DNA of 60,875 nt from Planctomycetota bacterium (GCA_014384025.1 JACNGQ010000372.1:1-60875); one strand, 5' to 3'; positions 39,084-49,189 are shown, counted from the first letter of the stretch. Program-made: numbers and translations. The notes: generated from the sequence alone by a model not told the origin.

Positions 39084-40481
39084 TTATTGACTTGCCAGCT
39101 CAAGCGCTCTGGTCGTAATATAGTACTTCGCTATCATATTGGAGACTTCCCAGTCCGGCAGCTTCCCCTGCGACAGGTATTGAAGAAACTTTTCTGTGAC
39201 GATTCTAAAGTGTGCTTCGTGCCCGTCTCGATGCTCATCAGCTACTATCACCTGCCAGGAGTTGGTCAGTCGTTTCAATGCCAAACCCGGGTATTTACTT
39301 TGCAGCCCGGCGACAGCCCTTTTTAGAGAAGCGGCCAATAGCACGCCGCTTGTCCCTGGAGCAGGTTCCACGTAAAGCTCCGGCCGATAATTCTCTTCTT
39401 TACCCTGCCGGATGATGACGTTGGCTTTGCTGCCCCTGAACAACGAATGATGGGTGTCCCCTCCACCTTGCGGGGCCTGGAAATTCCAGCTAACCGCCAG
39501 CTTCATATATATGTCTTTCATTTCAAAGACCATTTCTCCGTTTGAATAATATGGCAAAGCACCTTCGTTATTTAATTTGCCTTTGAGATATTCCGGGAAA
39601 TCGGTCGCTCTTGTCACCTTTTCGTATTGCTCTCGTGTGAGCATTGTCGGCCAGCGCCGAGCTTGTAAAACTGATATGTCTTTTCGGTAATCGATCGGCT
39701 CTTCGGAAAAACACGTCCACATCATCAGGTCTATCAGGTGCGTCGTGACATCCACCAGCCCTTCACCCTGCTGGGTGCTGTCAAAGTACCACCTCGGCCG
39801 TTTGATAGGTGTGCCGGAGACATACTTGAAAAAATGGTGGACGCTTTCCTTAACGACAGCCGGTTCATCAACTGAGCCTTTCTTCAGTTCACCGAATACG
39901 CTTTTATTAAGCACAAGCATCTTCTGCAAAATGCAAAGTACGTTAAAACGCTCGGTCATAATATCATACAGCAGCACACCCCTTTGCTCTGCCGTATCAA
40001 AGGCCTGCTCCAGAAGCCTGAAACCGGCCGCATCGATGCACATCGGCTTGTCTGAAAATACATTCAAACCGGCATCGACAGCCGACTTGATATACATTGT
40101 TTTTTTCTGATTGTTGCCGGACATTACAACGACATTACCGGGCTTCTCAGTGAGCATCTTTTCGAGGTAATCGTCTCCGGTATAAACTTTTTCCTGCCAG
40201 CTTGTGGGCTCTTCCGAACGGTCGTTAAAACTCTCAATGCGTTTTAGATATTCCTGCACCTCGGCACCGGCCGGAGCATACACATAAACCGCGGGAGCAA
40301 CCTGGTCGTACATACTTTTTTGCACAAGGGACGCATGATAATGGCCGGGATTGAGAACCATCAGCTTAACTTTGCCGCCGGCAGCAGTATCTTCCATTTT
40401 TCCCTCTTGCTGCACGGCACAGGACAAAAACGTTGTCAACAAACAAATAGATATTACAGATAAAACGATATTTCTTACCAT
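39084..40481 (-). CDS. Gfo/Idh/MocA-family oxidoreductase with lipoprotein signal
   Basis: 465 residues. The N-terminus has a lipoprotein signal with a cysteine in LLTTFLSC, so it is exported and lipid-anchored unless the signal is not used. An NAD(P)-binding Rossmann-like domain (~35-160) includes the SDKPM motif (EKP in most relatives). The catalytic-type domain (~170-465) includes GEGLVDVTTHLIDLMMW. Family members oxidise or reduce sugar hydroxyls; those with a tightly held NAD can act outside the cytoplasm (as glucose-fructose oxidoreductase does). Second gene of the unit, 34 bp after the symporter. AAGGAG precedes the ATG. Confidence 0.88.
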   Translation of the reverse strand: MVRNIVLSVISICLLTTFLSCAVQQEGKMEDTAAGGKVKLMVLNPGHYHASLVQKSMYDQVAPAVYVYAPAGAEVQEYLKRIESFNDRSEEPTSWQEKVYTGDDYLEKMLTEKPGNVVVMSGNNQKKTMYIKSAVDAGLNVFSDKPMCIDAAGFRLLEQAFDTAEQRGVLLYDIMTERFNVLCILQKMLVLNKSVFGELKKGSVDEPAVVKESVHHFFKYVSGTPIKRPRWYFDSTQQGEGLVDVTTHLIDLMMWTCFSEEPIDYRKDISVLQARRWPTMLTREQYEKVTRATDFPEYLKGKLNNEGALPYYSNGEMVFEMKDIYMKLAVSWNFQAPQGGGDTHHSLFRGSKANVIIRQGKEENYRPELYVEPAPGTSGVLLAASLKRAVAGLQSKYPGLALKRLTNSWQVIVADEHRDGHEAHFRIVTEKFLQYLSQGKLPDWEVSNMIAKYYITTRALELASQ

Positions 40482-40515
40482 AACCGAACTCCTTTTATTT
40501 TGGGCAGCGAAAAAT

Positions 40516-42216
40516 CTAACCGATTATCCAGTACACAGCGCCAATCAATAAAGCCACACCAGCCCAGGCGGCAAGGAATCCTAAAATACCAATCATAGTG
40601 GGTTTGGGTATTTCAAAGTCAGGGTGGTCAATAAGAGTATTTCGCTCAGCCGGTTCCACACCCGCCGGCAGCGTAAACGGCGTTGTCTCCGGCTCATCAG
40701 GACCGATAGGTGTCCGTAAACAAGCATAAAATCGGTCCAGGTTTTCCGTCGGAACCCTCTTTGTAAACAAGCTGACTATAATCATAACAATAAAACCTGC
40801 ACTTAAATAAATAATCATCTGCCAGGGAAGAGAGAGCTTGCCATCCCATATCATAAAGGCCGGCAGCTTATCGGCAAAATGCGTATTGAAATCCCATGGG
40901 ATTCCAAGGGGTTGTGTACTGGTGAAAATAAATGCACCCAAACTGGTCAGTGTCGCGGCCCAGGTGCCGGCTGCAGTTGCCCGGCGCCAGTAAAGCCCGA
41001 CCCAAAAGGCAATTCCCATAAGAGCTGATACCATCCAGTAAAATTCCAGGCCCTTTACGACGCTTTCCAGGTTGAAGGCAACAAAGATACCCATTATCAC
41101 AACCAGCGCCGATGCGATACGGCCGACAAGGGTGTAGTGTTTATCCGCTTTACCTACAACAAAGAATTTTTTGTAGATGTTTTCCGTAAACAACGCCGAA
41201 GCAACCACCATCAGAGAATCACAGGTACTCATAATAGAAGCCAGCATTCCCGCAATGAATAATCCAATCAGTCCGGGGGCAATATCCGGCAGCAGGTCAC
41301 GCGCCATAGTACCATAAGCAAGATCAGGATCTGAAAGCTTATCATATATGACCACCGCACACAAACCCGTCAGCATCCAGGCAATGGTACATATACGCTT
41401 GCCGAATATCCCGACAGTAACGCCCATTCTCCCCTCCATCTCCGTTTTGCCTGCCGCACAGTTTGCCATAGTCTCAGGCATTGTCACCCAGCCGACAAGG
41501 GCGTTAAAAGCTATGATGATAATATAAAATAGGGTAATCTCGCCCGGAGAAACAAGGGAAAGCATACCCGGGTCGGAAATTGACTCCCGCAGACCACTCA
41601 TACCCCCGACTTTGACCAATGCGAACGGCAGTATTATAAAAGACAGAACAACAGTTAAAAGTCCCTGGACAAGGTTCGTTGCTATAGCTGCGCTGAGTCC
41701 GCCGGCAACACCGTAGATGACAAACATAATCGTCATCGCTATAATAGCAAGCTTCGAGCTTATCGCACCCCCTGAAACGGCCTCTACCATCGCCCCGGAA
41801 CCTTTTAACATTACTCCAATAGCAACCAGAAGCGGCAATATCCCCATCACGGCATAGAGACCGCTAACGCTGCGTCCGTAACGGACCTCGAAATAATCTC
41901 CTGTTGTCAGCGCCCGCATTCTCCGGAAAAATGGGGCAATCAGCCAGAAAAACGGCGTCACAAAAAGCCAGAGCCACTGGTACCAGATACCGGAGACGCC
42001 CGAACTATAGGTCTTGGAAGCAACGCTGACCGCCTGGTCGGAATGGGTCCCGGAGCCGAACATAAAGAAGGCCATCATTATTTTTCCGAACTTTCGGTCA
42101 CCCATGAAAAAGCTGGCGGTACTGCGGACCTTTTTTACCGCCCAGAGACCGATGAAAGTGATACCTACCAGGTAAGCAATAATAACCAACCAGTCAAAAG
42201 CTTCAATTCCTAACAT
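40516..42216 (-). CDS. Sodium:solute symporter (SSS family)
   Basis: 566 residues from the ATG at 42216, with GAGG five bases before it; a GTG two codons upstream is possible. About 13-14 membrane helices. Early segments include FFMGDRKFGKIMMAFFMFGSG, and mid-protein segments such as AGMLASIMSTCDSLMVVAS carry the SSS signature and the small-residue Na+ site helix. A hydrophilic loop of ~65 residues lies before the last helix. It imports a sugar, uronate or sialate-like solute with Na+. First gene of the unit with the oxidoreductase and DegT genes, so the transported solute is likely their substrate (inference). Confidence 0.94.
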   Translation of the reverse strand: MLGIEAFDWLVIIAYLVGITFIGLWAVKKVRSTASFFMGDRKFGKIMMAFFMFGSGTHSDQAVSVASKTYSSGVSGIWYQWLWLFVTPFFWLIAPFFRRMRALTTGDYFEVRYGRSVSGLYAVMGILPLLVAIGVMLKGSGAMVEAVSGGAISSKLAIIAMTIMFVIYGVAGGLSAAIATNLVQGLLTVVLSFIILPFALVKVGGMSGLRESISDPGMLSLVSPGEITLFYIIIIAFNALVGWVTMPETMANCAAGKTEMEGRMGVTVGIFGKRICTIAWMLTGLCAVVIYDKLSDPDLAYGTMARDLLPDIAPGLIGLFIAGMLASIMSTCDSLMVVASALFTENIYKKFFVVGKADKHYTLVGRIASALVVIMGIFVAFNLESVVKGLEFYWMVSALMGIAFWVGLYWRRATAAGTWAATLTSLGAFIFTSTQPLGIPWDFNTHFADKLPAFMIWDGKLSLPWQMIIYLSAGFIVMIIVSLFTKRVPTENLDRFYACLRTPIGPDEPETTPFTLPAGVEPAERNTLIDHPDFEIPKPTMIGILGFLAAWAGVALLIGAVYWIIG

Positions 42217-42514
42217 ATACACCTCATGTTCTTTGCTTTATCAGCTTCTGTTCAGCCAATAACAATTTTCATGTGTCTATATCATTATAGAAAAGCCAAC
42301 AAGGTTTCCGGCATAAGGATGACAAAGATGCTTGACCCTGTGGGACATCATTTTACGATGAACATTATAATGTTAGTCTGGAGTTGCGGTAGTGAAAAAA
42401 CGATAAAAAAGAATCCCTGATTCCTATACAGGCCTTCAAAGTTTGCCCACTCACCGATAATATGATATAATATCGACAATAGTTTACTTAACTTCATCAG
42501 AAAGGAGCAGCCAA

Positions 42515-43927
42515 ATGGTGATGACAAAAAAACGTCGTTTCTTTTGCTTATCGATATGTTTGTATGCCCTAACGGTTTTTGTTGATGGTTTTACAGCCTC
42601 TTCATACGCACAGGAAAACTTTCGAGCGGGAGTTGCCTCAACCGTTATCACACCCGATAAGCCGATGTGGATGTCCGGGTACGCAGCGAGAACGAAACCT
42701 TCAGAGGGAAAAGTCCATGACCTGCGTGCCAAGGCCCTGGCCATGGAAGACAGCCAGGGCACACGTTTTGTAATTGTCACTGTCGATTTGCTGGGTATTC
42801 CCCGCCCCTCACGCGACTGGCTTGAAAAGCGAGCCAACCAACGCTACAATCTCCCCCCAGAGTCACTGCTGCTTAACGCCTCACATACTCATTGCGGCCC
42901 GGTTCTGGAAGAAGCGAAGGATTCTATCTATGGAAATACCTTTTACGGCCTGTCACCAGAGCAGCTTCAAGAAAATCGCCAGTATGTGAAAGATTTGCAG
43001 CGAAAATTACTGCGATTAATCGGTCAGGCGATTGAGAATCTCGCCCCGGCACGTCTGTCATACACCCACGCACGCGCCGGTTTTGCCATGAACAGGCGAT
43101 TACCAACTAAACAAGGTTATCAAAACCATCCATATCCTGATGGCCCGGTTGACCACGATGTCCCCGTTCTCCGCGTTGATAGTCCGGATGGCAAATTACA
43201 AGCTATAGTGTTCGGATACGCCTGCCATAACACTACGCTTAGCTTCACTCAATTCTGTGGTGACTACGCCGGCTTCGCTCAATTATATCTGGAAGAGGCG
43301 CACCCTGAAGTAACTGCAATGTTCATCGCTGGATGCGGCGCCGACCAAAATCCATACCCTCGTCGCACTCTGGACTTGGCGCAGCAGCATGGCCGTGCCT
43401 TGGCCAACGGCGTCGAAACAGCATTGCTCTCGCAAGCCTCACCTGTCCGCGGGCCGATTCAGTCAGCACTGGAAACCGTTACTCTCGATTTTGCCCAGCC
43501 GCCCAGCCGTGCACAACTTGCCCAGCAGGCAAAGTCCACTAACAAGTATGAACGCTGGCATGCAGAAGTATTGTTAAAGGAGCTGGAACAAAACGGCGAG
43601 ATTCGCGCAACATATCCGTATCTGGTGCAGGTTGTTCAATTCGGCGGCGATTTGACAATGATAGCGCTCGCCGGCGAAGTGGTGGTTGACTATTCGCTCC
43701 GTTTCAAAGCGGAATTGCCCGGCTCGAATGTTTGGGTGGCCGGCTACTCGAACGATGTTTTCGGTTACCTGCCTTCGCTGCGTGTTTTGAATGAGGGTGG
43801 CTATGAAGGCGGCGGCGCAATGCTCTACACAGACCTCCCCGGGCCTTTCACGCCATCGGTCGAGAAACTTGTCGTAGATAAGGTACACAGCTTAGTGGAA
43901 AAAGTGCGAACGCAGAAGAGCAATTGA
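42515..43927 (+). CDS. Secreted neutral/alkaline ceramidase-like hydrolase (paralogue 1)
   Basis: 470 residues, signal peptide cut near YAQEN. The N-terminal domain of the neutral-ceramidase superfamily opens with RAGVASTVITPDKPMWMSGY. The zinc-ligand stretch is NASHTHCGP (His124, His126), and a later GYACHNTTL supplies another His. In ceramidases these residues bind the Zn that activates water for amide cleavage. The C-terminal beta domain of true ceramidases is missing, as in many planctomycete members whose substrate is unknown. AAAGGAG precedes the ATG. It converges on the minus-strand pair at 43979-46673, which holds its paralogue. Confidence 0.88.
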   Translation: MVMTKKRRFFCLSICLYALTVFVDGFTASSYAQENFRAGVASTVITPDKPMWMSGYAARTKPSEGKVHDLRAKALAMEDSQGTRFVIVTVDLLGIPRPSRDWLEKRANQRYNLPPESLLLNASHTHCGPVLEEAKDSIYGNTFYGLSPEQLQENRQYVKDLQRKLLRLIGQAIENLAPARLSYTHARAGFAMNRRLPTKQGYQNHPYPDGPVDHDVPVLRVDSPDGKLQAIVFGYACHNTTLSFTQFCGDYAGFAQLYLEEAHPEVTAMFIAGCGADQNPYPRRTLDLAQQHGRALANGVETALLSQASPVRGPIQSALETVTLDFAQPPSRAQLAQQAKSTNKYERWHAEVLLKELEQNGEIRATYPYLVQVVQFGGDLTMIALAGEVVVDYSLRFKAELPGSNVWVAGYSNDVFGYLPSLRVLNEGGYEGGGAMLYTDLPGPFTPSVEKLVVDKVHSLVEKVRTQKSN

Positions 43928-43978
43928 GACTTGGAAATTCAATTTGTAAGCCGCCGGTTATAAGCTATTCAGCTTGTA

Positions 43979-45259
43979 TTAAGCTTTTGATATCTCTTCG
44001 ATCATCCCATCCGGAACGCTTGCCGCATGGACATGTGGAAACCCGCTTTGATCCGAATTAAATATCACCCATTTCAGGTCCGGTGTAAGATAAGCGTGAG
44101 GATGCGTATTCTGTGCGCCGCTTCTCGATGCTTTCGATTCACATACCACGGCTGTCCTGCCGCTGCTGATTGAACCGATTACCAATTTAGCTGTTCCCTG
44201 CCAGTCATCGCAGCAGAAGAACCGCCCGCAGCGAGAAACGCCGACATGGTTAAATTTATATCCTTTGGCCGCCACCCTTGCAGGCTCTCCCGCTCGGACA
44301 GCCAAAAGGTTGCCCTTATCCGGCTCGTAATCATCCTCGGCCATAACCGAAAGCAGTATCTCTCCTGTACTACCGACCCACGCTTCATGACCGGTGGCCG
44401 CCGTAGTATAAGGCTTTCCCACCTGCAGCTCGGTCCGCTTGCCGTCAGGCACCGAGAGCAAATATAGCGTGGCCCCTTCCGGGCCAACTAATTGAATGCG
44501 CTTGCCTTCAGACGTATATTTGCCGCCGCGGTTGTGCTGAATCATTAATTCCCTACCCCCGCCAAGCTCGAACTGAGGATGAGGATTAAGAATAAACGGA
44601 TCCCGGTCAATAATCCTCATTTTGCCTTCTTTAAGATCAATCAGCAGGATGCCGAACATCTGGTAGTCGCTGCTTAATCTTTTACCGCAGGCATAGTAAC
44701 GTCCATCAGCCGAGACGGTACCAAAGCTGATAATGTCTCTTTCGCCATCTATTTGATAAATTTTCTCCCGCATTCCATTCGACAGGTTCGCCCGCATCAG
44801 GTCCAGCTTCCCGCCTTCGGTCTGTTTGAGATAGTAAAATAAGCCATCATTTGTAATCGCAGTGCCAACCATTCCAATGGTGACATCCAGCCGGTATTGT
44901 TTCCACGTCCCCGTCTCCACTACCATCAGTTCGATTTTATTCCTGCCCGAAAGCTTTGGATTGCGTCTTTCATAAACGAAGAACCGGCCATCACCGCTGC
45001 AGTATGGAATCTCACAGTAGATGTTCGATTGCCCGAATTCCTTCGTTGTAACCTGCCATATCTCGGACCCCGTTGACTGTTGCCCTAAGCAGATAGCGCC
45101 ATGAACCGAAACCCGTCTGGAAGAATTCGAAGCAGGCTCCTCTTGTCCGAATGCACAAACAGTCGAACCTGAAATATTAGCAGCAGCCACCCCACAGACC
45201 GCCTGACCGCTACGTCTCAAAAAATCACGGCGGGAAATCTTCTTTCTTTTGCCAAGCAT
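43979..45259 (-). CDS. Tat-exported oligogalacturonate-lyase-like beta-propeller
   Basis: 426 residues. A twin-arginine signal (ISRRDFLRRSG) precedes a seven-bladed propeller of the TolB/PL22 type. Blade motifs are spread through the sequence (CSGDGRFFVYE, VSADGRYYACG, SRCGRFFCCDD). The C-terminal HPHAYLTPDLKWVIFNSDQSG matches the conserved end of oligogalacturonate lyases, whose His residues bind the metal. It would cleave short uronate oligomers outside the cytoplasm; the exact sugar is not clear. It starts 13 bp after the ceramidase-like gene on the same strand, so the two are co-transcribed. The ribosome-binding site is weak. Confidence 0.82.
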   Translation of the reverse strand: MLGKRKKISRRDFLRRSGQAVCGVAAANISGSTVCAFGQEEPASNSSRRVSVHGAICLGQQSTGSEIWQVTTKEFGQSNIYCEIPYCSGDGRFFVYERRNPKLSGRNKIELMVVETGTWKQYRLDVTIGMVGTAITNDGLFYYLKQTEGGKLDLMRANLSNGMREKIYQIDGERDIISFGTVSADGRYYACGKRLSSDYQMFGILLIDLKEGKMRIIDRDPFILNPHPQFELGGGRELMIQHNRGGKYTSEGKRIQLVGPEGATLYLLSVPDGKRTELQVGKPYTTAATGHEAWVGSTGEILLSVMAEDDYEPDKGNLLAVRAGEPARVAAKGYKFNHVGVSRCGRFFCCDDWQGTAKLVIGSISSGRTAVVCESKASRSGAQNTHPHAYLTPDLKWVIFNSDQSGFPHVHAASVPDGMIEEISKA

Positions 45260-45272
45260 ACAAATACCCGTT

Positions 45273-46673
45273 TTATCTTATACCGTTAATAAGGTTCAGG
45301 GCTTCACTTACCATAATCTCGCCGGCCCCTTTTGCCAGTCTGGTCGCGGAAGTCGGCTCATACCCCCCTTCCTCATAGGCCCGCTTATGGCACACATAAC
45401 CGATTGAGTCATTACAAATCGAGATAACAAAAAGCTTTTCCACGCCCGCCCTTCTTTTAATCTCCATCCCTACCTCCACCAGCACTTCTCCCGGCAGCCC
45501 CAGAATATAAATGTCACCAAGCCTCAAAACCTGAATCTCTGTAAGAATATAGTCTTTTGTCGTATCAGCATCTTCAGCCTTCTCCGGCGAAGAAGTTTTC
45601 TTCGTGGGAAATCTGACATCCTTCTTCAGCGCCTTCAAAGTGACATCACCGCTGGTACTAACAAACTGTAGCTTTCGCAGCGCTTCACCGCCGATGGCTT
45701 TTCCTATTTGCTTTCGGGCTTCTACTCCTCTTTGAATAGGAACTACATTCCCCGCCAATCCAAGAGCATAAAGACATACCCCCCCTTCGGCCTCTTCGAC
45801 GACCTTCGTTGTATATGCCGGATAATCAGCCGAAATAGCAGTACTCAAATGCGGATATATAGAAACGGGATGACAGCCGAAATTCACAAGCGATGCAACA
45901 ATCCCCCCTTCCAGATCTTCGACTCTGAGCACAGAAACATCCGGATCAACAGGACCAAATTCCAGCTCCTTATCAGGCATGGTGAATGTCACTTTTACAT
46001 TGCCTTCACCATCTGTCACTATCTTCTTAGTCGCCGTAACTTCCACCGGAAGTGTATATGCCATTTCCACCGAACCATCCGGCTTTTTCGGCCTTCGATT
46101 GAAAATTATTTCAGGCAGGTCGCCTTTCGCCGCACCTATCTTTACATCCTGCATGTTGTTATAAGCAATAGATACCGAACCTGCGATTTTTCGTATCAGC
46201 GACCCCAGATAGAACTGGTCGATATCGTCAACGTTAGTCTGTTTTTCAGGTAAAAGTTTTGATCTTCTAAAAACTTCAGGCCCCGAATGAGTGTGAGTCG
46301 CGCAAACAAGAATATTCTGAGCGGGAATACCGATTTTTTCCGTAATAATCTCTCGTACCGGCTGAGTAATATCTTCCAAAGGCGAGTACAACAAGTCCAG
46401 CGATACGATTGCCAAAGTAGTGCTCCCGTCACTAAGAACCAAAGCTTTGGCATAAAGATCATCGAGGATACTATCACTCGGTTTACCATAAGAGCCGATA
46501 AGCGTAATCCCCAAAGGAGGAGTAATATTCACCTTTGCTGAACCGGCTCTAAGCCCCCCCGCCGTTTCACCCGGCAAAACCGAAGCAACCTCTCCGGCCA
46601 AACAAAAGATAGGCATGGACAACAATACAACGCAAACTAACAATATATACTTTGCTGTAATATTCTTTCTCAT
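45273..46673 (-). CDS. Secreted neutral/alkaline ceramidase-like hydrolase (paralogue 2)
   Basis: 466 residues from the ATG at 46673, with GAGGAG nine bases upstream; a TTG three codons earlier is less likely. Signal peptide cut near CLAGEV. Same fold as 42515-43927: RAGSAKVNITPPLGITLIGSY opening, CATHTHSGPE zinc motif and NFGCHPVS later, and a C-terminal SNDSIGYVCHKRAYEEGGYE-type stretch typical of the family. The extra ~60 residues between the halves are charged (KKTSSPEKAEDADTTKD). First gene of a two-gene unit with the OGL-like propeller. Confidence 0.88.
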   Translation of the reverse strand: MRKNITAKYILLVCVVLLSMPIFCLAGEVASVLPGETAGGLRAGSAKVNITPPLGITLIGSYGKPSDSILDDLYAKALVLSDGSTTLAIVSLDLLYSPLEDITQPVREIITEKIGIPAQNILVCATHTHSGPEVFRRSKLLPEKQTNVDDIDQFYLGSLIRKIAGSVSIAYNNMQDVKIGAAKGDLPEIIFNRRPKKPDGSVEMAYTLPVEVTATKKIVTDGEGNVKVTFTMPDKELEFGPVDPDVSVLRVEDLEGGIVASLVNFGCHPVSIYPHLSTAISADYPAYTTKVVEEAEGGVCLYALGLAGNVVPIQRGVEARKQIGKAIGGEALRKLQFVSTSGDVTLKALKKDVRFPTKKTSSPEKAEDADTTKDYILTEIQVLRLGDIYILGLPGEVLVEVGMEIKRRAGVEKLFVISICNDSIGYVCHKRAYEEGGYEPTSATRLAKGAGEIMVSEALNLINGIR

Positions 46674-47003
46674 TGTTATCAACTCCTCGTATAACGACTA
46701 CCTGTCATTCCCGCGAAAGCGGGAATCCAGATTCTTGCCTGTAGGCCCCTGCTCCACGCTTCTACGTACACAAGTTGGCACTACCTAATTACATTAAGCT
46801 TATTTTATACATTCTAACAAAAATCACCTCTGGATACCACTCCAATCACCCGTTCGCAATTTTGTACAATAGGGATTTGCACAAGAATTAAAAATGTATC
46901 AGATCAATTCTTTTAAAAAAGTTTGATTTTTTTGGCTTGTTGTGCGTATTATTTACTGAAAGCGAAAAACTTTAAATGTTGGTCGATTTATAAAGGCTCG
47001 ATT
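46674..47003. other. Divergent intergenic region with a REP-like hairpin
   Basis: ATTCCCGC (46707-46714), a GAAA tetraloop and GCGGGAAT (46719-46726) form a perfect 8-bp stem. The TCATTCCCGCGAAAGCGGGA context is a dispersed repeat known from many bacterial genomes. The rest of the stretch is AT-rich. AAAGG at 46993-46997 serves the gene at 47004. Confidence 0.6.
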
Positions 47004-48657
47004 ATGTTAAATCCAAAAAGCCACAGAAGTGCTGTCATAGCAACCATAATATTATTAGCTGCCGGTAGCGCGCGGTCGTCAGAGAATGACCCGAACCAGA
47101 GTGCAATCACGATGGAATTCGTTCGGATTCCTGCCGGCAGCTTTTATATAAAACCTGCCCACCAGGTTCAATTCATTAAACCGTTCTATATGGGTAAGTA
47201 CGAAGTAACACAGGCCCAGTGGAAAACAGTGATGGGAACAACAGTAAATCAGCAACATAAAAAGGCAAATTCTTTCTGGCACCTGAAAGGAGTCGGCCCT
47301 AACCATCCGATTTATTACGTCTCATGGGAAGAAGCGGCCGAATTCTGCAAAAGACTCGGCACCAATTTTCGTTTACCGGATGAGTCTGAGAGGAAATACG
47401 CCTGCCTGGCCGGTTCGAAAACTCGTTTATATTACGGTGATGATCCCAATTACTCACAATTTGATTCATACGCATGGTACTACGACAACAGCAAAGGTTC
47501 AACACATCCGGTAGGCCAAAAGAAACCGAACGAATGGGGTCTCTATGACATGTATGGTAATGTCTCGGAATGGTGCTCAGATGAATTTGTTTTTGGTAGT
47601 GACGTGGTCCATATACGTCGCGGAAGTAATTGGTTCCAAAAATCAACGGAAAGATCGTTTCAACTCATCAAATTCGAAGGCGGTCGTTCTGATTTAACCG
47701 GATTTCGAGTTGTATTTACTGGTAATCTCGATAACGGTAAAAAAGTCATGGAAATCGCCCTCCCAAAAGGGACTGCCGATCCCAACTTTCATCAAGAGTC
47801 GAAGTCCAAAATCAAACATCCTGCCCGCATGGCCCTTACAGGTATAATAAGGGATGATGCAGGTACACCGATTGATGGAGTCAATATACGAACAATACCG
47901 GGCTGGGAATGGTTTTTTCGAAAGTATCCCGAAGGCAGATTCGAAGTACTCCTAATCACTAAAAGCTCAAAAGCAAGCAGAACTAAATATCACATTTTGG
48001 CTCGACACCCGCAGCGGAATCTCGTCGCTTTTATGGAATTTAATGAAGATGTAAATAACCTCGACATCAGGCTCGAACAAGGCGCGATTCTCGCCGGCAA
48101 AGTTGTGGATCCCCACGATAAAGGAATTCAAAATGCACAAATTCATATGCTATTGCAGGCCTTCGATTGGAGCGAACCCCTTTCGCCCGTCATCATGGAA
48201 CCCAACATGGAAGGTAAATTCGAAATCAAGGCCTTGCCTCTGGGACATAAATATAGTGTGATTGCCAGAGCAACGGGATACCGCAGAAAAAAAATTCGAA
48301 TTTCAGACTAAGAAAACACCAAGTAATCGAATAGAAAAAGGCCATATAATCCTGGACAGGGGACAGTTCTCGGTCTCAGGTGTGGTTGTTGACAAAAAAG
48401 GTAAACCAGTAGCTAATGCCGTGGTCTACTGTTCAGGCGAAAACCAGCTTGGTATTGGTTCCCGAACTGACACAAAGGGAAAGTTTACTGTTTATGGAAT
48501 CTTCGAAGGCCCGGTTGTAATCAACGCTCATATTCGGGGAGATGATCCAATGGAGGGATGGAACGGTCAAAAACACTCCAGGGCTGGAGCAACCAATGTC
48601 AAGGTCGTCCTGAAATACAAATATTCACATCGCAGACCAAAGCTAAGCCTGCCATGA
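47004..48657 (+). pseudogene. SUMF1-like plus carboxypeptidase-regulatory-domain protein, frameshifted in an A8 run
   Basis: The frame from the ATG at 47004 runs to 48311. A second frame, +1 relative to it, continues the same domain to 48657. The switch falls in eight A residues at 48287-48294: dropping one A gives GYRRKKFEFQTKKTP, which joins the frames smoothly. Signal peptide ~1-25; then an SUMF1/FGE-like fold (~30-235, SWEEAAEFCKRLG, GLYDMYGNVSEWCSDE, RRGSNWF) without the Cys pair of true FGE. Three CarboxypepD_reg-like beta-sandwiches follow (~265, ~360 and ~460 onward), the last being GVVVDKKGKPVANAVVYC. Slippage at A8 could still yield full-length protein; a sequencing error is also possible. 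Probably secreted or surface binding. Confidence 0.75.
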
Positions 48658-48845
48658 GTGGAGCCGAAGGGTTAGCGAAGTGGATAGCAATTCTCAAGCA
48701 CCAAGTATCCTGCATCCAAAATTAACCATTCCCCACGAGCGCTAGATGTCATTGACAGGTAGTGAGATTGTGATTATCCAAAATCCAGCATTAAGCACTG
48801 AAAAATCAATCAACTTGTGCCTATGCAGAGGTGTATCTGCGGGTG

Positions 48846-49021
48846 TTTTCGGTCAAAAACGCTCACAGTCAAAAACAAAAATAAAATATTTCCAAAATTT
48901 TTATCTCCTTATCCTGCATCGAGTTACAAGAATCCAGTATCGAAAATCGAGACTTTTTTCGACTCAAATCTGCACACTCGTCTAATTATAGAGGGAGTGT
49001 TTTTCTGCCCTCATTTAAGGA
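48846..49021 (+). repeat. Left copy of a ~170-bp dispersed repeat
   Basis: It aligns over its whole length, at roughly 80% identity by eye, with the reverse complement of 53409-53580. Shared blocks include CATCGAGTTACAAGAATCCA, TCAAAAACGCTCAC, CTAATTATAGAGGGA and CCCTCAT. It does not code. Confidence 0.85.
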
Positions 49022-49189
49022 GTTTTGAATTTGATTCATTAGGATTTTGAGCTTGTTTAGGATTTAGATATTAGGATTTAGAATTTATGGGCATCATGAG
49101 CATAGAGAACCCAACTTTAGCTCACTTTAGGCACTTTAGTCACTTTAGGCACTCTTCCAATTATAACATATTTCCAAATACACTAATTA

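Noticed and set aside
47004-48311. Catalytic formylglycine-generating enzyme for the sulfatase at 17569-18987
   Set aside because: The SUMF1-like fold lacks the paired cysteines of active FGE and is fused to beta-sandwich domains in a secreted protein.
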